This document shows positions 55,529 to 63,514 of a DNA stretch of 64,000 nt, piece after piece; position 1 is the stretch's first letter, and every line of letters starts with the position of its first letter. Source of the stretch: Clostridiales bacterium (GTDB lineage Bacteria > Bacillota > Clostridia > TANB77 > CAG-508); NCBI GenBank assembly GCA_003525075.1, contig DQFO01000009.1:126548-190547 (forward strand), given 5' to 3'. The notes below the pieces were generated by a model. It did no database searches. It saw nothing but the letters and a program-made list of their open reading frames with translations, and was not told the origin of the DNA. Position numbers and translations under genes: made by a program.

Positions 55529-56695
55529 ATGAAGTTGTTTAAATTGTCAATTAAAGATTTAAAAGAATTTATAATCCAGAAGAAGATGATATTTATTATA
55601 CTTTTTTTTAGTATAATAGTTTCTTCTTATGGATTTTTTTTCTTTTCATCATTAAATATGAATTCAGCACAAGTTATGAATACATATACAGGAGAGTCAA
55701 GTTGTTTTTTTGTATCAGGAGAAGATATAACATACCAAAAGATTAATGAATTGTTAAAAAAGATTCAAAATATAAAAAGTAATATTTCATATAGAGTGTA
55801 TAGTAATGTAGAATATGGGAAAAAAATAAAAAATATAAAAAGTGGTGAAGAAAAACAATTGTATAATTTGATAATAGGAACGAATAAGATTATTATTGAC
55901 TCTAATGATTTTATAGGAAGAGAAATTACAGAAGAGGATAGAAAAAATTGTACTAATTATATTATGATTGATAGTTTAAGTGAAATAGCAACTAGTGATA
56001 TGCTTATATATAATAAAACAATAAATATTAATGGAAAAGAATATAAAGTTATGGCAATTGATTTACTCAATATAAGAATAAATAAATACATTAATTATAT
56101 TTCTGATAATAAGAAAATAGATAACATAAATGATATAGAAATAGGGATAATTCCAGATACAACATTTTTAAAAAATGAATATCCAATAAAAGGGATAGAA
56201 ATTATTACAGACTATAATACTACAGTTGACGAAAACAATAAAATCAAAGCATTAATTCAACAAGAGTTTTATGACAATAATATGATATTACCAACAAAGA
56301 TTAAAAATAGTTTAGAAAATATAAATTATTATACTATATTATATACAGTATTAATGATGATTGCTTTAGTAAATATATTAGCTTTATTTAGATATTGGGT
56401 AGATCAAAATTGGAGAAAATATATGATATATAGATTAAATGGAGCTACAAATAGAACAATATACAATCTAATAATGTTAGAATGTTTTATTATAAGTAGC
56501 GTTGCTTTTATAATAAGCTTGATTATATATTTTAGTACAATATTATTGTTAAGAGCTTTAGAAATAAATTATATTTTAAAGATGAATGAAATTATAATAT
56601 TATATTTAATTATAATTCTTATTGTTAGTTTTAATGTGCATGTAATTGCAAAAAAGATTTCAAAAACTGAGGTAAGATATTTAGGAAGGAAATAA
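55529..56695 (+). CDS. ABC exporter membrane protein (FtsX/MacB-like), subunit 1
   Basis: A 388-residue protein: one membrane segment near residues 20-38, a large extracytoplasmic domain (about 40-270), then three segments (about 272-290, 318-340, 355-380). This is the MacB/FtsX permease plan, in which the outer domain couples to ATP hydrolysis rather than forming a classical channel. Pairs with the next permease and the LolD-type ATPase. Substrate unknown. Ribosome site GGGGAA. Confidence 0.8.
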   Translation: MKLFKLSIKDLKEFIIQKKMIFIILFFSIIVSSYGFFFFSSLNMNSAQVMNTYTGESSCFFVSGEDITYQKINELLKKIQNIKSNISYRVYSNVEYGKKIKNIKSGEEKQLYNLIIGTNKIIIDSNDFIGREITEEDRKNCTNYIMIDSLSEIATSDMLIYNKTININGKEYKVMAIDLLNIRINKYINYISDNKKIDNINDIEIGIIPDTTFLKNEYPIKGIEIITDYNTTVDENNKIKALIQQEFYDNNMILPTKIKNSLENINYYTILYTVLMMIALVNILALFRYWVDQNWRKYMIYRLNGATNRTIYNLIMLECFIISSVAFIISLIIYFSTILLLRALEINYILKMNEIIILYLIIILIVSFNVHVIAKKISKTEVRYLGRK

Positions 56696-56697
56696 TT

Positions 56698-57891
56698 ATG
56701 TGTGGGGATATAATCTTTTTAATAGAATTATTAAAAAAAAATAAGTTTAAAAATTTGTTGATAATAGTACAAATTGTTATATCAGTATTTTATCTTACAT
56801 TTTTTCTTATTCCAATTACAGAAGCAATAGATACTGATATTTTAATGAAAAAATTAAATATGAAAAACGATATTGCATTTTTTGATGAAGCTCAACATAT
56901 AAGTTTTTTACCAGAAAATTATAATAATGATAGATATGAAGAACTAAAAAATATAATGAAAAATATTAATAATGTTGAAGAGGTAGGAAGTGTATATACA
57001 ATAGTTGGAAGTGAAAGAAATTTATATGGAATGATAATATATGATCAACTAGTATACAATACAATTAAATTGGATTTGAAGGAAGGAAAGTGGTTTGATA
57101 ATAGTGATATAGATAAAGAAATTATACCAGTTGTAATATCTAATAAATTGGGAGATACATATAAAATAAATTCAGTTTTTTCAACAAATGTTTTTTTAGA
57201 TGAAAATATGACGGTTAAAGAAGAATTGACATTTAAAGTTATTGGAATTTTAAAAAATAAAACATATGTATATACTGGTGGAGCTAATCATTCAGATTGT
57301 AGTATAGCTGATTTATTTATAAAAACAACACCAAATGATGAAATAGTAATAATGCCTAATATATTTGAAAAAATGCCATTATATTGGGCAAATAATGGTA
57401 TGATAATAAAAACGAATGATTATATTGAAACATATAAGAGTATTAAGGAAAAAGGAATAGGAAAAATAAGTAGTTTAGAAGATATTAGTAAAAATAATAT
57501 AAATAATATATTTATATATAATGAACAAAAAATATATGAATTTATTATAGTTTTTGTTTTTATAATAATGAGTATAGGTGGATATAATACTTTAGCAAAT
57601 TTAGAGTACAAAAGATTGTTGACAATATATTATATAACTGGAATTACATGGAAAAAAGGAATTGCACTATTGACTATAAGAAATTTTATAATAATTGTTA
57701 TTCCAACTATTATTTCTTCAATATTTTCGAATAAAATAGTTACATATTTAAGAACCTTGTATACATATAACGAAAAAAATGTGTATATAACATTGTTTAT
57801 ATATATAGGAATTTTTATTTTAACAACAGCAGTTACGGTTATTGGATTAAGAGATAAAAAACCAATAGAGGTTTTAAGGGAGGTGGATTAA
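56698..57891 (+). CDS. ABC exporter membrane protein (FtsX/MacB-like), subunit 2
   Basis: A 397-residue permease with the same plan as the upstream subunit: segment near 18-38, extracytoplasmic domain (about 45-260), then three segments (about 276-295, 320-345, 362-383) and the EVLREVD tail that contacts the ATPase. Two bases after subunit 1 and overlapping the ATPase start (TAATG). A heterodimeric exporter is likely; possibly antimicrobial-peptide or lipid related. Confidence 0.8.
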   Translation: MCGDIIFLIELLKKNKFKNLLIIVQIVISVFYLTFFLIPITEAIDTDILMKKLNMKNDIAFFDEAQHISFLPENYNNDRYEELKNIMKNINNVEEVGSVYTIVGSERNLYGMIIYDQLVYNTIKLDLKEGKWFDNSDIDKEIIPVVISNKLGDTYKINSVFSTNVFLDENMTVKEELTFKVIGILKNKTYVYTGGANHSDCSIADLFIKTTPNDEIVIMPNIFEKMPLYWANNGMIIKTNDYIETYKSIKEKGIGKISSLEDISKNNINNIFIYNEQKIYEFIIVFVFIIMSIGGYNTLANLEYKRLLTIYYITGITWKKGIALLTIRNFIIIVIPTIISSIFSNKIVTYLRTLYTYNEKNVYITLFIYIGIFILTTAVTVIGLRDKKPIEVLREVD

Positions 57892-58571
57892 TGAGTTTTA
57901 TAGAAATAAAAAATTTAAAAAAAATTTATAATGCAAATAAATCAATAGAAGTAGAAGCATTAAAAAGTATTAATTTAATAATTGAAAAAGGAGATTTTTG
58001 CTCAATAGTAGGCGTATCAGGCTCTGGAAAATCAACCTTATTATATATATTAGGTTGTATAGATAAACAAACTGAAGGAACATATTTACTAGAAGGAAAG
58101 AATGTAAGTAAGATGTCAGAAAATGAATTGGCTCAGATAAGAAATAAAAAAATAGGTTTCGTTTTACAAGATTTTGGACTTATAGAAGAAGAAACAGTAA
58201 TAGAAAATGTTAGAGTTCCAATATTATTTTGTAAAGATAAGAATCTTATAAGAAATTTTAGAAATAAAGCAGAAAAGCTTTTAAAAGATTTAGGCATAGA
58301 AAACTTAAAAGATAAAAAAGTAAATTTATTGTCTGGAGGTCAAAGACAAAGAGTGGCGATTGCTAGAGCATTGATAAATGATCCAGAGTTAATTTTAGCG
58401 GATGAGCCAACAGGATCATTGGATACAAATACAGCACAAAATATTATGAATATTTTTAAAGAATTAAACAAAAGTGGAAAAACTATAATAATAGTTACTC
58501 ATAATATGGAATTGGCAAAAGAAACACAGAAATGTGTAAAAATAAAAGATGGGTTAATATATAAAGTATAG
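57891..58571 (+). CDS. ABC transporter ATPase (LolD/MacB type)
   Basis: A 226-residue ATPase: Walker A GVSGSGKSTLL, Q-loop in VLQDFGLIEE, signature LSGGQRQRVAIARAL, Walker B LILADEPTGSLD and the H-loop VTHNMELAKE. Belongs to the LolD/MacB/BceA group that drives FtsX-like permeases. Encoded with both permeases in one operon. Confidence 0.95.
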   Translation: MSFIEIKNLKKIYNANKSIEVEALKSINLIIEKGDFCSIVGVSGSGKSTLLYILGCIDKQTEGTYLLEGKNVSKMSENELAQIRNKKIGFVLQDFGLIEEETVIENVRVPILFCKDKNLIRNFRNKAEKLLKDLGIENLKDKKVNLLSGGQRQRVAIARALINDPELILADEPTGSLDTNTAQNIMNIFKELNKSGKTIIIVTHNMELAKETQKCVKIKDGLIYKV

Positions 58572-58613
58572 AATTAGTAATTAAATAAAAAAATACTTTA
58601 TATATTAAAAGAA

Positions 58614-58656
58614 AAAGAAATTAGCTTAGTTAAATTCTAAGCTGATTTCTTTTTTT
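58614..58656 (+). terminator. Terminator of the ABC exporter operon
   Basis: AAAGAAATTAGCTTAG (58614-58629) pairs with CTAAGCTGATTTCTTT (58637-58652, one mismatch), followed by TTTT. Confidence 0.85.
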
Positions 58657-58765
58657 GACTAAAAATTCCAAATTTTGCAAAAGAGACAAAACTTCCCATA
58701 ATTCACTCTTGGAAATAAATGTAAAAAAATATATAATTTCATTAAACTATAACCAAGGAGGAAAA

Positions 58766-58802
58766 AGTTGAAAAATAATTACAATTTAATTCTTTTTCAA
58801 CT
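58766..58802 (+). repeat. Dispersed hairpin, copy 3 (before spoIIAA)
   Basis: AGTTGAAAAA (58766-58775) pairs perfectly with TTTTTCAACT (58793-58802); AATT inside can extend the stem. This is the mutS element's two ends joined without the insert. A mini-ORF (TTG at 58768 after AAGGAGG, 16 codons, MKNNYNLILFQLEYEP) runs through it and stops just before the spoIIAA ribosome site. Confidence 0.65.
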
Positions 58803-58836
58803 TGAGTATGAGCCTTGAGAAAGGAAAGTAATAAAT

Positions 58837-59172
58837 ATGAAAATTACATATATAAAAAAGGACAAGCGATTAATCTTCGAAATAGAAGAAGATATAGATG
58901 AATGTTGTGTACAAAAGATAAGAAGGAGGATAGATAATGAAATTCAAAGATATATGCCAAAGGAAGTTATATTTGATTTTAGCAATGTTTCTTTTATGGA
59001 TAGTGCAGGAATTGGATTAATAATAGGAAGATATAAATTAATAAACATGATTGGTGGAGAATTAAAAATAGCAAATGTAAACACGCAGATACAAAAAATA
59101 TTTGAAATGAGTGGATTATTAAGACTAATACCAGTAGAACAAAAAAATAAGAAGGAGGTGCAATATGACTAA
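58837..59172 (+). CDS. spoIIAA: Anti-anti-sigma factor SpoIIAA
   Basis: A 111-residue STAS-domain protein with the phosphorylatable serine in [15 protein letters not shown] (about residue 60) and the SpoIIAA core [20 protein letters not shown]. Dephosphorylated SpoIIAA displaces sigma-F from SpoIIAB in the forespore. First of the three-gene spoIIA operon; overlaps spoIIAB by eight bases. Confidence 0.97.
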   Translation: MKITYIKKDKRLIFEIEEDIDECCVQKIRRRIDNEIQRYMPKEVIFDFSNVSFMDSAGIGLIIGRYKLINMIGGELKIANVNTQIQKIFEMSGLLRLIPVEQKNKKEVQYD

Positions 59173-59671
59173 GGCATATGATAATGAAATGAAAATAGAA
59201 TTCTTAAGTAAATCTAAAAATGAAGCATTTGCAAGAATAGCAGTAGCAGCATTTATAGCACAATTAGATCCAACAGTAGAAGAAGTTGCGGATATAAAAA
59301 CAGCAGTATCAGAAGCAGTAACAAATGCAATAATACATGGATATGAAGAAAAAATAGGAATAGTAAAATTAATTTGTAAAATAGCTCAAAATGAAGTTTT
59401 TATAGAAATATCAGATTCAGGAAAAGGAATAGAAAATATAGAAGAAGCCAAACAGCCATTGTTTACTACAAAATCAAATTTAGAAAGATCTGGAATGGGA
59501 TTTACAATAATGGAAAGCTTTATGGATAATGTAGAAGTAGATTCTGTACTAGGAGTTGGAACAAAAGTAACAATGAGTAAAAAAATAAAAATCAATTCTT
59601 CTCGTGAAAAACAAAAAGATGTTGAAAATGCTAATAATTTAGTAAATACAGGAGTAAGGGGAGAGGAATAG
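59165..59671 (+). CDS. spoIIAB: Anti-sigma-F kinase SpoIIAB
   Basis: A 168-residue GHKL kinase: N-box [17 protein letters not shown]-like [12 protein letters not shown], and the F/G boxes [12 protein letters not shown] and GVGTKV. It binds and inhibits sigma-F and phosphorylates SpoIIAA. About 20 residues longer than the usual 146, through a charged C-terminal tail. Stop codon overlaps the sigF start. Confidence 0.96.
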   Translation: MTKAYDNEMKIEFLSKSKNEAFARIAVAAFIAQLDPTVEEVADIKTAVSEAVTNAIIHGYEEKIGIVKLICKIAQNEVFIEISDSGKGIENIEEAKQPLFTTKSNLERSGMGFTIMESFMDNVEVDSVLGVGTKVTMSKKIKINSSREKQKDVENANNLVNTGVRGEE

Positions 59672-60399
59672 TGTATGAAAATGATATGAAAATCATAGAA
59701 CGAGCTCAAAACGGAAGTAAAGAAGATATGACAAAACTAATAGAAGACAATAGTAGGCTTGTTTGGAGTATTGTTCGAAGATTTAATGGAAGAGGATATG
59801 ATATAGAAGACTTATATCAAATAGGAAGTATTGGATTAATAAAGGCAATACAAAGATTTGATACAAGTTTTGAAGTTCGACTTTCAACATATGCAGTACC
59901 ATACATATTAGGAGAAATAAAAAGATTTATAAGAGATGATGGGCCAATAAAAATAAGTAGAAGTATAAAAGAATTAAATATAAAAATAATAGAATTACAA
60001 AAGGAGTATTTGAATAAATATGGAAAAGAAATAACTTTAGAACAATTAGCTAAAGAATTAAAAACATCAAAAGAAGATATTGCAATGGCTTTAGATTCAG
60101 CAAGACCAGTAAATTCTATAGAAGATAGTCAATATAGAGACAATAAAACAGATAAAACAATTAGTTTAATAGACCAGCTATCTTCTGGAAAAGATGAAGA
60201 AAATGAAATTACTAATAGAATTACAATAAAAAAGTTAATAAGTGAGTTGAAAGATAACGAAAAAGAAGTAATACTTCTAAGATATTACAAAGGAAAAACA
60301 CAAATGCAAGTTGCAAAAATCCTTGGAATAACACAAGTACAAGTTTCAAGGATTGAAAGAAAAGTGTTAGATAATATGAAAAGAAAATTAACAGTGTAA
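59671..60399 (+). CDS. sigF: RNA polymerase sigma factor SigF
   Basis: A 242-residue sporulation sigma factor: region 2 with EDLYQIGSIGLIKAIQRFD and FEVRLSTYAVPYILGEIKRF, region 3 (KISRSIKELNIKIIELQKEY) and region 4 HTH (QMQVAKILGITQVQVSRIERK). Directs early forespore transcription. GTG start at 59671 overlapping spoIIAB; AGGGGAGAGG just upstream. Confidence 0.97.
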   Translation: MYENDMKIIERAQNGSKEDMTKLIEDNSRLVWSIVRRFNGRGYDIEDLYQIGSIGLIKAIQRFDTSFEVRLSTYAVPYILGEIKRFIRDDGPIKISRSIKELNIKIIELQKEYLNKYGKEITLEQLAKELKTSKEDIAMALDSARPVNSIEDSQYRDNKTDKTISLIDQLSSGKDEENEITNRITIKKLISELKDNEKEVILLRYYKGKTQMQVAKILGITQVQVSRIERKVLDNMKRKLTV

Positions 60400-60430
60400 A
60401 AAAGTTTAACTTAAAAAAATAAAGAAATAA

Positions 60431-60460
60431 GGTTGGAAAATTTAGTTCTTTTCAAGCCCT
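60431..60460 (+). repeat. Dispersed hairpin, copy 4 (before spoIID), degenerate
   Basis: GGTTGGAAAA (60431-60440) and TTTTCAAGCC (about 60449-60458) pair with one mismatch and one G-T. Same position relative to the next gene as copy 3, and the following GTGAGAAAGGAATG stretch resembles the mutS and spoIIAA leaders. Confidence 0.45.
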
Positions 60461-60493
60461 GACTTGTGCCGTGAGAAAGGAATGTGATAAAAA

Positions 60494-61507
60494 ATGAAAA
60501 AAGCGATATTTTATATAATTGGTTTTATAACAATTGTTTTTATTTTGCCCGTAATATTTACAGCAAGTCCAAAAAGCCAAGAAACTATTGCACAAGAAGA
60601 AAATCAAAAACAAGATACCGAAGAAAAGAATATTAAAACAGAAAATATGAATCCATATTATTTAAAATATCAAAAAATAAAATTACTTCATACCGAAACT
60701 GGAGAAATAGAAGAACTTGATATGAATGAATATTTATATGGAGTTGTATCAGCTGAGATGCCAGCAAGTTATGAAAAAGAAGCATTAAAAGCACAAGCAA
60801 TAGTTGCAAGAACATATACAATATATCAAGCAATGAATAATGGAAGTAAACATGAAAATGCAGATATATGTGATGATTATGCTTGTTGCCAAGCATGGAT
60901 AAGTAAAGAAGATAGATTTGCAAAATGGAACGAAAATGAAGCTGAAACAAACTGGCAAAAAATTGTAGAATGTGTAGATGATACTACAGGAAAAATAATT
61001 TTATATGATGAAAAACCAATAAATGCTTTTTTCCATTCAAACAGTGGAGGGATAACAGAAACATCATTAAATATTTGGGGTGGAATTGATTATCCATATT
61101 TAAAATCTGTAGAAACAAGTGGTGAAGATGGTTATAATCAATATAGTTCAGAAGTAGTATTATCTAAAGAAGAATTGATAAATAAAATGAAAGAAAAATA
61201 TTCTGATTTTGAAATAGATTTTAATACAGAAGAATGTATAAAAATATTAGAGCTTACTTCAAGCAATAGAGTAAAAACTATAAAGATTGGAAATAAAGAG
61301 ATTGCAGGAACAGAGGCAAGAAGTATATTGGGATTAAAGTCAACAAATTTTACATTTGAAATAGATGGAGAAAATATAAAATTTAGTGTAAAAGGATATG
61401 GTCATGGAGTTGGAATGAGCCAAACAGGAGCAGACGGTATGGCAAAGACAGGAGCTAATTATGAAGAAATTATAAAACATTTTTATACTGATGTAGAAAT
61501 TAAATAA
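60494..61507 (+). CDS. spoIID: Stage II sporulation protein D, peptidoglycan lytic transglycosylase
   Basis: A 337-residue SpoIID: N-terminal membrane anchor (about 4-23), then the lytic transglycosylase domain with catalytic-glutamate region GVVSAEMPASYEKEALKAQ, ARTY, and the HSNSGGITE and YGHGVGMSQTGADGMAKTG motifs. Cuts septal glycan strands denuded by SpoIIP, driving forespore engulfment. Next to the SpoIIQ-like gene, a frequent clostridial arrangement. Confidence 0.97.
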   Translation: MKKAIFYIIGFITIVFILPVIFTASPKSQETIAQEENQKQDTEEKNIKTENMNPYYLKYQKIKLLHTETGEIEELDMNEYLYGVVSAEMPASYEKEALKAQAIVARTYTIYQAMNNGSKHENADICDDYACCQAWISKEDRFAKWNENEAETNWQKIVECVDDTTGKIILYDEKPINAFFHSNSGGITETSLNIWGGIDYPYLKSVETSGEDGYNQYSSEVVLSKEELINKMKEKYSDFEIDFNTEECIKILELTSSNRVKTIKIGNKEIAGTEARSILGLKSTNFTFEIDGENIKFSVKGYGHGVGMSQTGADGMAKTGANYEEIIKHFYTDVEIK

Positions 61508-61579
61508 TAATTTCCTTAAAATGAATAATCTTCTGAAAAAAGTAAATACTTCTAATAATAAAATATTAAGGAGGAATTT

Positions 61580-62395
61580 ATGAAAAAAGGAAGAAAATTT
61601 TATGAAAATGAGAATTTAATAATATATGTTGGAACTGCAATATTTTTCATATTAGCAATATCTGTTGGAATTGTTATGTATATGACAACAAAAGCTAATT
61701 CAAAGGTTGGAAATGAAACAGGTAAATCTACAACAGAAAATATTGAAAATGTAGAAGATGCAAGCTCAAATATGGGAAAAACAGTTGAAGAACAAGAGAA
61801 AATTGCTGAACAAAAAAATGATGAAATTAGTAATAGAACAGAAAGTACAACTACAGAAATTATAGAAAATACAACAAATACAGAAAAAGATGAAAATAAA
61901 GCAGATTCAGAGAAAAAAGAAAACACAGTTAAAACAGAAACAACAGCTAATGCTACAGAAAATACACAAGTAACAGAAGAAAAGAAGCCACTAACATTTA
62001 CTAAACCAACAGATGGAGAAATAATTGCTGAATTTGCACAAGAAAATTTAATATATTCAGATACATTAAAAGAATGGATTACACATACAGGAATAGATAT
62101 AAAAGCTGATAAAACAAGTGTAATAAAAGCATCTGCAGATGGTGTAGTAACATCTATATTAAATGATCCAAGATATGGCTTAACAGTAGTAATTTCACAT
62201 GATGAAGGATATGAAACCATATATTCAAATTTATTAACTGCTGAATTTGTTGTTGAAGGAGAAGAAGTAAAACAAGGGCAAACAATAGGAACAGCAGGTA
62301 ATACTGCATCATTTGAAAGTGGAATGGAGAGCCACTTACATTTTGAAATTATGCAAGATGGTAAATATTTGAATCCAAGTATTTATTTAAAATAA
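61580..62395 (+). CDS. spoIIQ: SpoIIQ-like M23 endopeptidase-domain protein
   Basis: A 271-residue protein: cytoplasmic start, one membrane segment (13-36), a threonine/glutamate-rich linker (about 40-135), and an M23 (LytM) domain with THTGIDI (HxxxD) and HLHFE (HxH). The zinc ligands look complete, unlike B. subtilis SpoIIQ, so it may be catalytically active as in other clostridia. In the forespore it binds SpoIIIAH to make the feeding-tube channel. Follows spoIID after 72 bases with AAGGAGG. Confidence 0.9.
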   Translation: MKKGRKFYENENLIIYVGTAIFFILAISVGIVMYMTTKANSKVGNETGKSTTENIENVEDASSNMGKTVEEQEKIAEQKNDEISNRTESTTTEIIENTTNTEKDENKADSEKKENTVKTETTANATENTQVTEEKKPLTFTKPTDGEIIAEFAQENLIYSDTLKEWITHTGIDIKADKTSVIKASADGVVTSILNDPRYGLTVVISHDEGYETIYSNLLTAEFVVEGEEVKQGQTIGTAGNTASFESGMESHLHFEIMQDGKYLNPSIYLK

Positions 62396-62401
62396 CAAAA
62401 A

Positions 62402-62430
62402 TTGACATCGACATAATATTGTGCTATAAT
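62402..62430 (+). promoter_or_regulatory. Consensus sigma-A promoter of the 62540 gene
   Basis: TTGACA (62402-62407), 17 bases, TATAAT (62425-62430): full consensus, seven bases after the spoIIQ stop. Confidence 0.9.
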
Positions 62431-62487
62431 GCTAATGTTTATATTGTATATCATAGTTATACTTTTAGATTATTGAATAATAAATTT

Positions 62488-62514
62488 TCTGAAAGTTACT
62501 ATGAAACTTTCAGA
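62488..62514 (+). promoter_or_regulatory. Leader hairpin of the 62540 gene
   Basis: TCTGAAAGTT (62488-62497) pairs perfectly with AACTTTCAGA (62505-62514) around a 7-base loop, about 50 bases after the start point and just before the ribosome site. Confidence 0.75.
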
Positions 62515-62539
62515 GCTAATTAAGCTGGAGGTGCTTGGC

Positions 62540-62821
62540 ATGTATGTAGTTCCTAAAACCATGTTCCCATTTATGTGGAAGAAGAACAATCCACCGAAGA
62601 CATTGCATTTGAAGCGTAAGGGTGAAGGGGTATATGGAGATCTTTTTACTTTGACATCTTTTCCAAGTGGAAGTGGAATCGAACTCATTTTGAGCTATCA
62701 CGACAAAGAAAATGCTTATTATGAAGGTGCAGAAGGGTATCCAGAGTTTGATATTCTTTCAGATAAACGCAGAGCTTTTAAAATCCAATGGCTTGAGAGT
62801 ATAGGAGGATTAGTTGTTTAA
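62540..62821 (+). CDS. Orphan small protein, 93 residues
   Basis: A 93-residue protein (MYVVPKTMFPFMWKKNNPPK start; FDILSDKRRAFKIQWLESIG near the end) of foreign composition, with aromatic and basic residues and no membrane segment. Start at the ATG at 62540 six bases after GGAGGTG; an ATG at 62501 lies inside the leader hairpin. Not recognised. Convergent with the 62895 gene across a shared terminator, with which it may form a unit. Confidence 0.55.
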   Translation: MYVVPKTMFPFMWKKNNPPKTLHLKRKGEGVYGDLFTLTSFPSGSGIELILSYHDKENAYYEGAEGYPEFDILSDKRRAFKIQWLESIGGLVV

Positions 62822-62845
62822 ATGATTGAGGAATAGAACTAAAAT

Positions 62846-62885
62846 AAAAACGGAGTTTTTGAAATTATTCAAAAGCTCCGTTTTT
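62846..62885. terminator. Strong bidirectional terminator between the convergent orphans
   Basis: AAAAACGGAG (62846-62855) pairs with CTCCGTTTTT (62876-62885), with inner TTTTTGAA and TTCAAAAG. A- and T-runs on both sides serve both convergent genes. Confidence 0.92.
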
Positions 62886-62894
62886 ACTGTGAAG

Positions 62895-63269
62895 TTATAG
62901 AGAAATGCAACCTCTCCAAAACTCACGATCTTTCATCGCAGTTGCAAAGTCAACTGCATCCTGGATATTACGGAAACTGAACATCACTTTTACAGTGTCG
63001 TCACTGTATTCAGTTTTCATTTCCGTCAACCCGAAGTTATTGGCAAACTTCATCGAATATGCGATGATATGAGCCTTTTCCCGCGTTACGGGATTCAACT
63101 TCTGATTGTTGGCAATTCCCCACCAGTTGTTTTCTACTTCGGTAGGTCTTTTTCCTAAGGCAACGATATGTGCCGGCCGATCAAAGCTGACGACCACCAC
63201 ATTGTTGTTTATAGAAATAATGCGGATATTCTCGATGGCGGAAGTTTTGGTTACTTTTACAACCTTCAT
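62895..63269 (-). CDS. Orphan small soluble protein, 124 residues
   Basis: A 124-residue protein of much higher GC than its neighbours (near-even base use). It contains RIISINNNVVVVSFDR, KAHIIAYSMKFANNFGLTEM and a C-terminal DAVDFATAMKDREFWRGCIS. Pattern is alpha/beta; no motif recognised. Start at the ATG at 63269 after AAGGAGG; a longer frame from 63305 overlaps the leader hairpin. Own consensus promoter and the shared terminator at 62846. Confidence 0.55.
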   Translation of the reverse strand: MKVVKVTKTSAIENIRIISINNNVVVVSFDRPAHIVALGKRPTEVENNWWGIANNQKLNPVTREKAHIIAYSMKFANNFGLTEMKTEYSDDTVKVMFSFRNIQDAVDFATAMKDREFWRGCISL

Positions 63270-63300
63270 ACTGATGGGCCTCCTTATAACCCAGATATCA

Positions 63301-63318
63301 CCCACAATTTTGCGTGGG
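63301..63318 (-). promoter_or_regulatory. Leader hairpin of the 62895 gene
   Basis: CCCAC (63301-63305) and GTGGG (63314-63318) around an 8-base loop, in the leader between promoter and ribosome site. Confidence 0.6.
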
Positions 63319-63344
63319 AATGTGAAAATATATTTTATAAATCA

Positions 63345-63373
63345 ATTATAATACTTTTTACCACGAAAGTCAA
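63345..63373 (-). promoter_or_regulatory. Sigma-A promoter of the 62895 gene
   Basis: On the minus strand TTGACT (63373-63368), 17 bases, TATAAT (63350-63345). Confidence 0.82.
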
Positions 63374-63446
63374 CATAATTATTGCAAGCTGATATTTAAT
63401 CTATGATATATGTCCAAAATAATTTGTAATATCATATAATAATTAC

Positions 63447-63475
63447 TTGTACTTTTTTTATATTTGTGATATTAT
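63447..63475 (+). promoter_or_regulatory. Sigma-A promoter of rmlD
   Basis: TTGTAC (63447-63452), 17 bases, TATTAT (63470-63475), with a TATAAT three bases further on. Confidence 0.5.
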
Positions 63476-63514
63476 AATCACGAAATTTAAACTCAACATA
63501 AATGGAGGTTTCAA

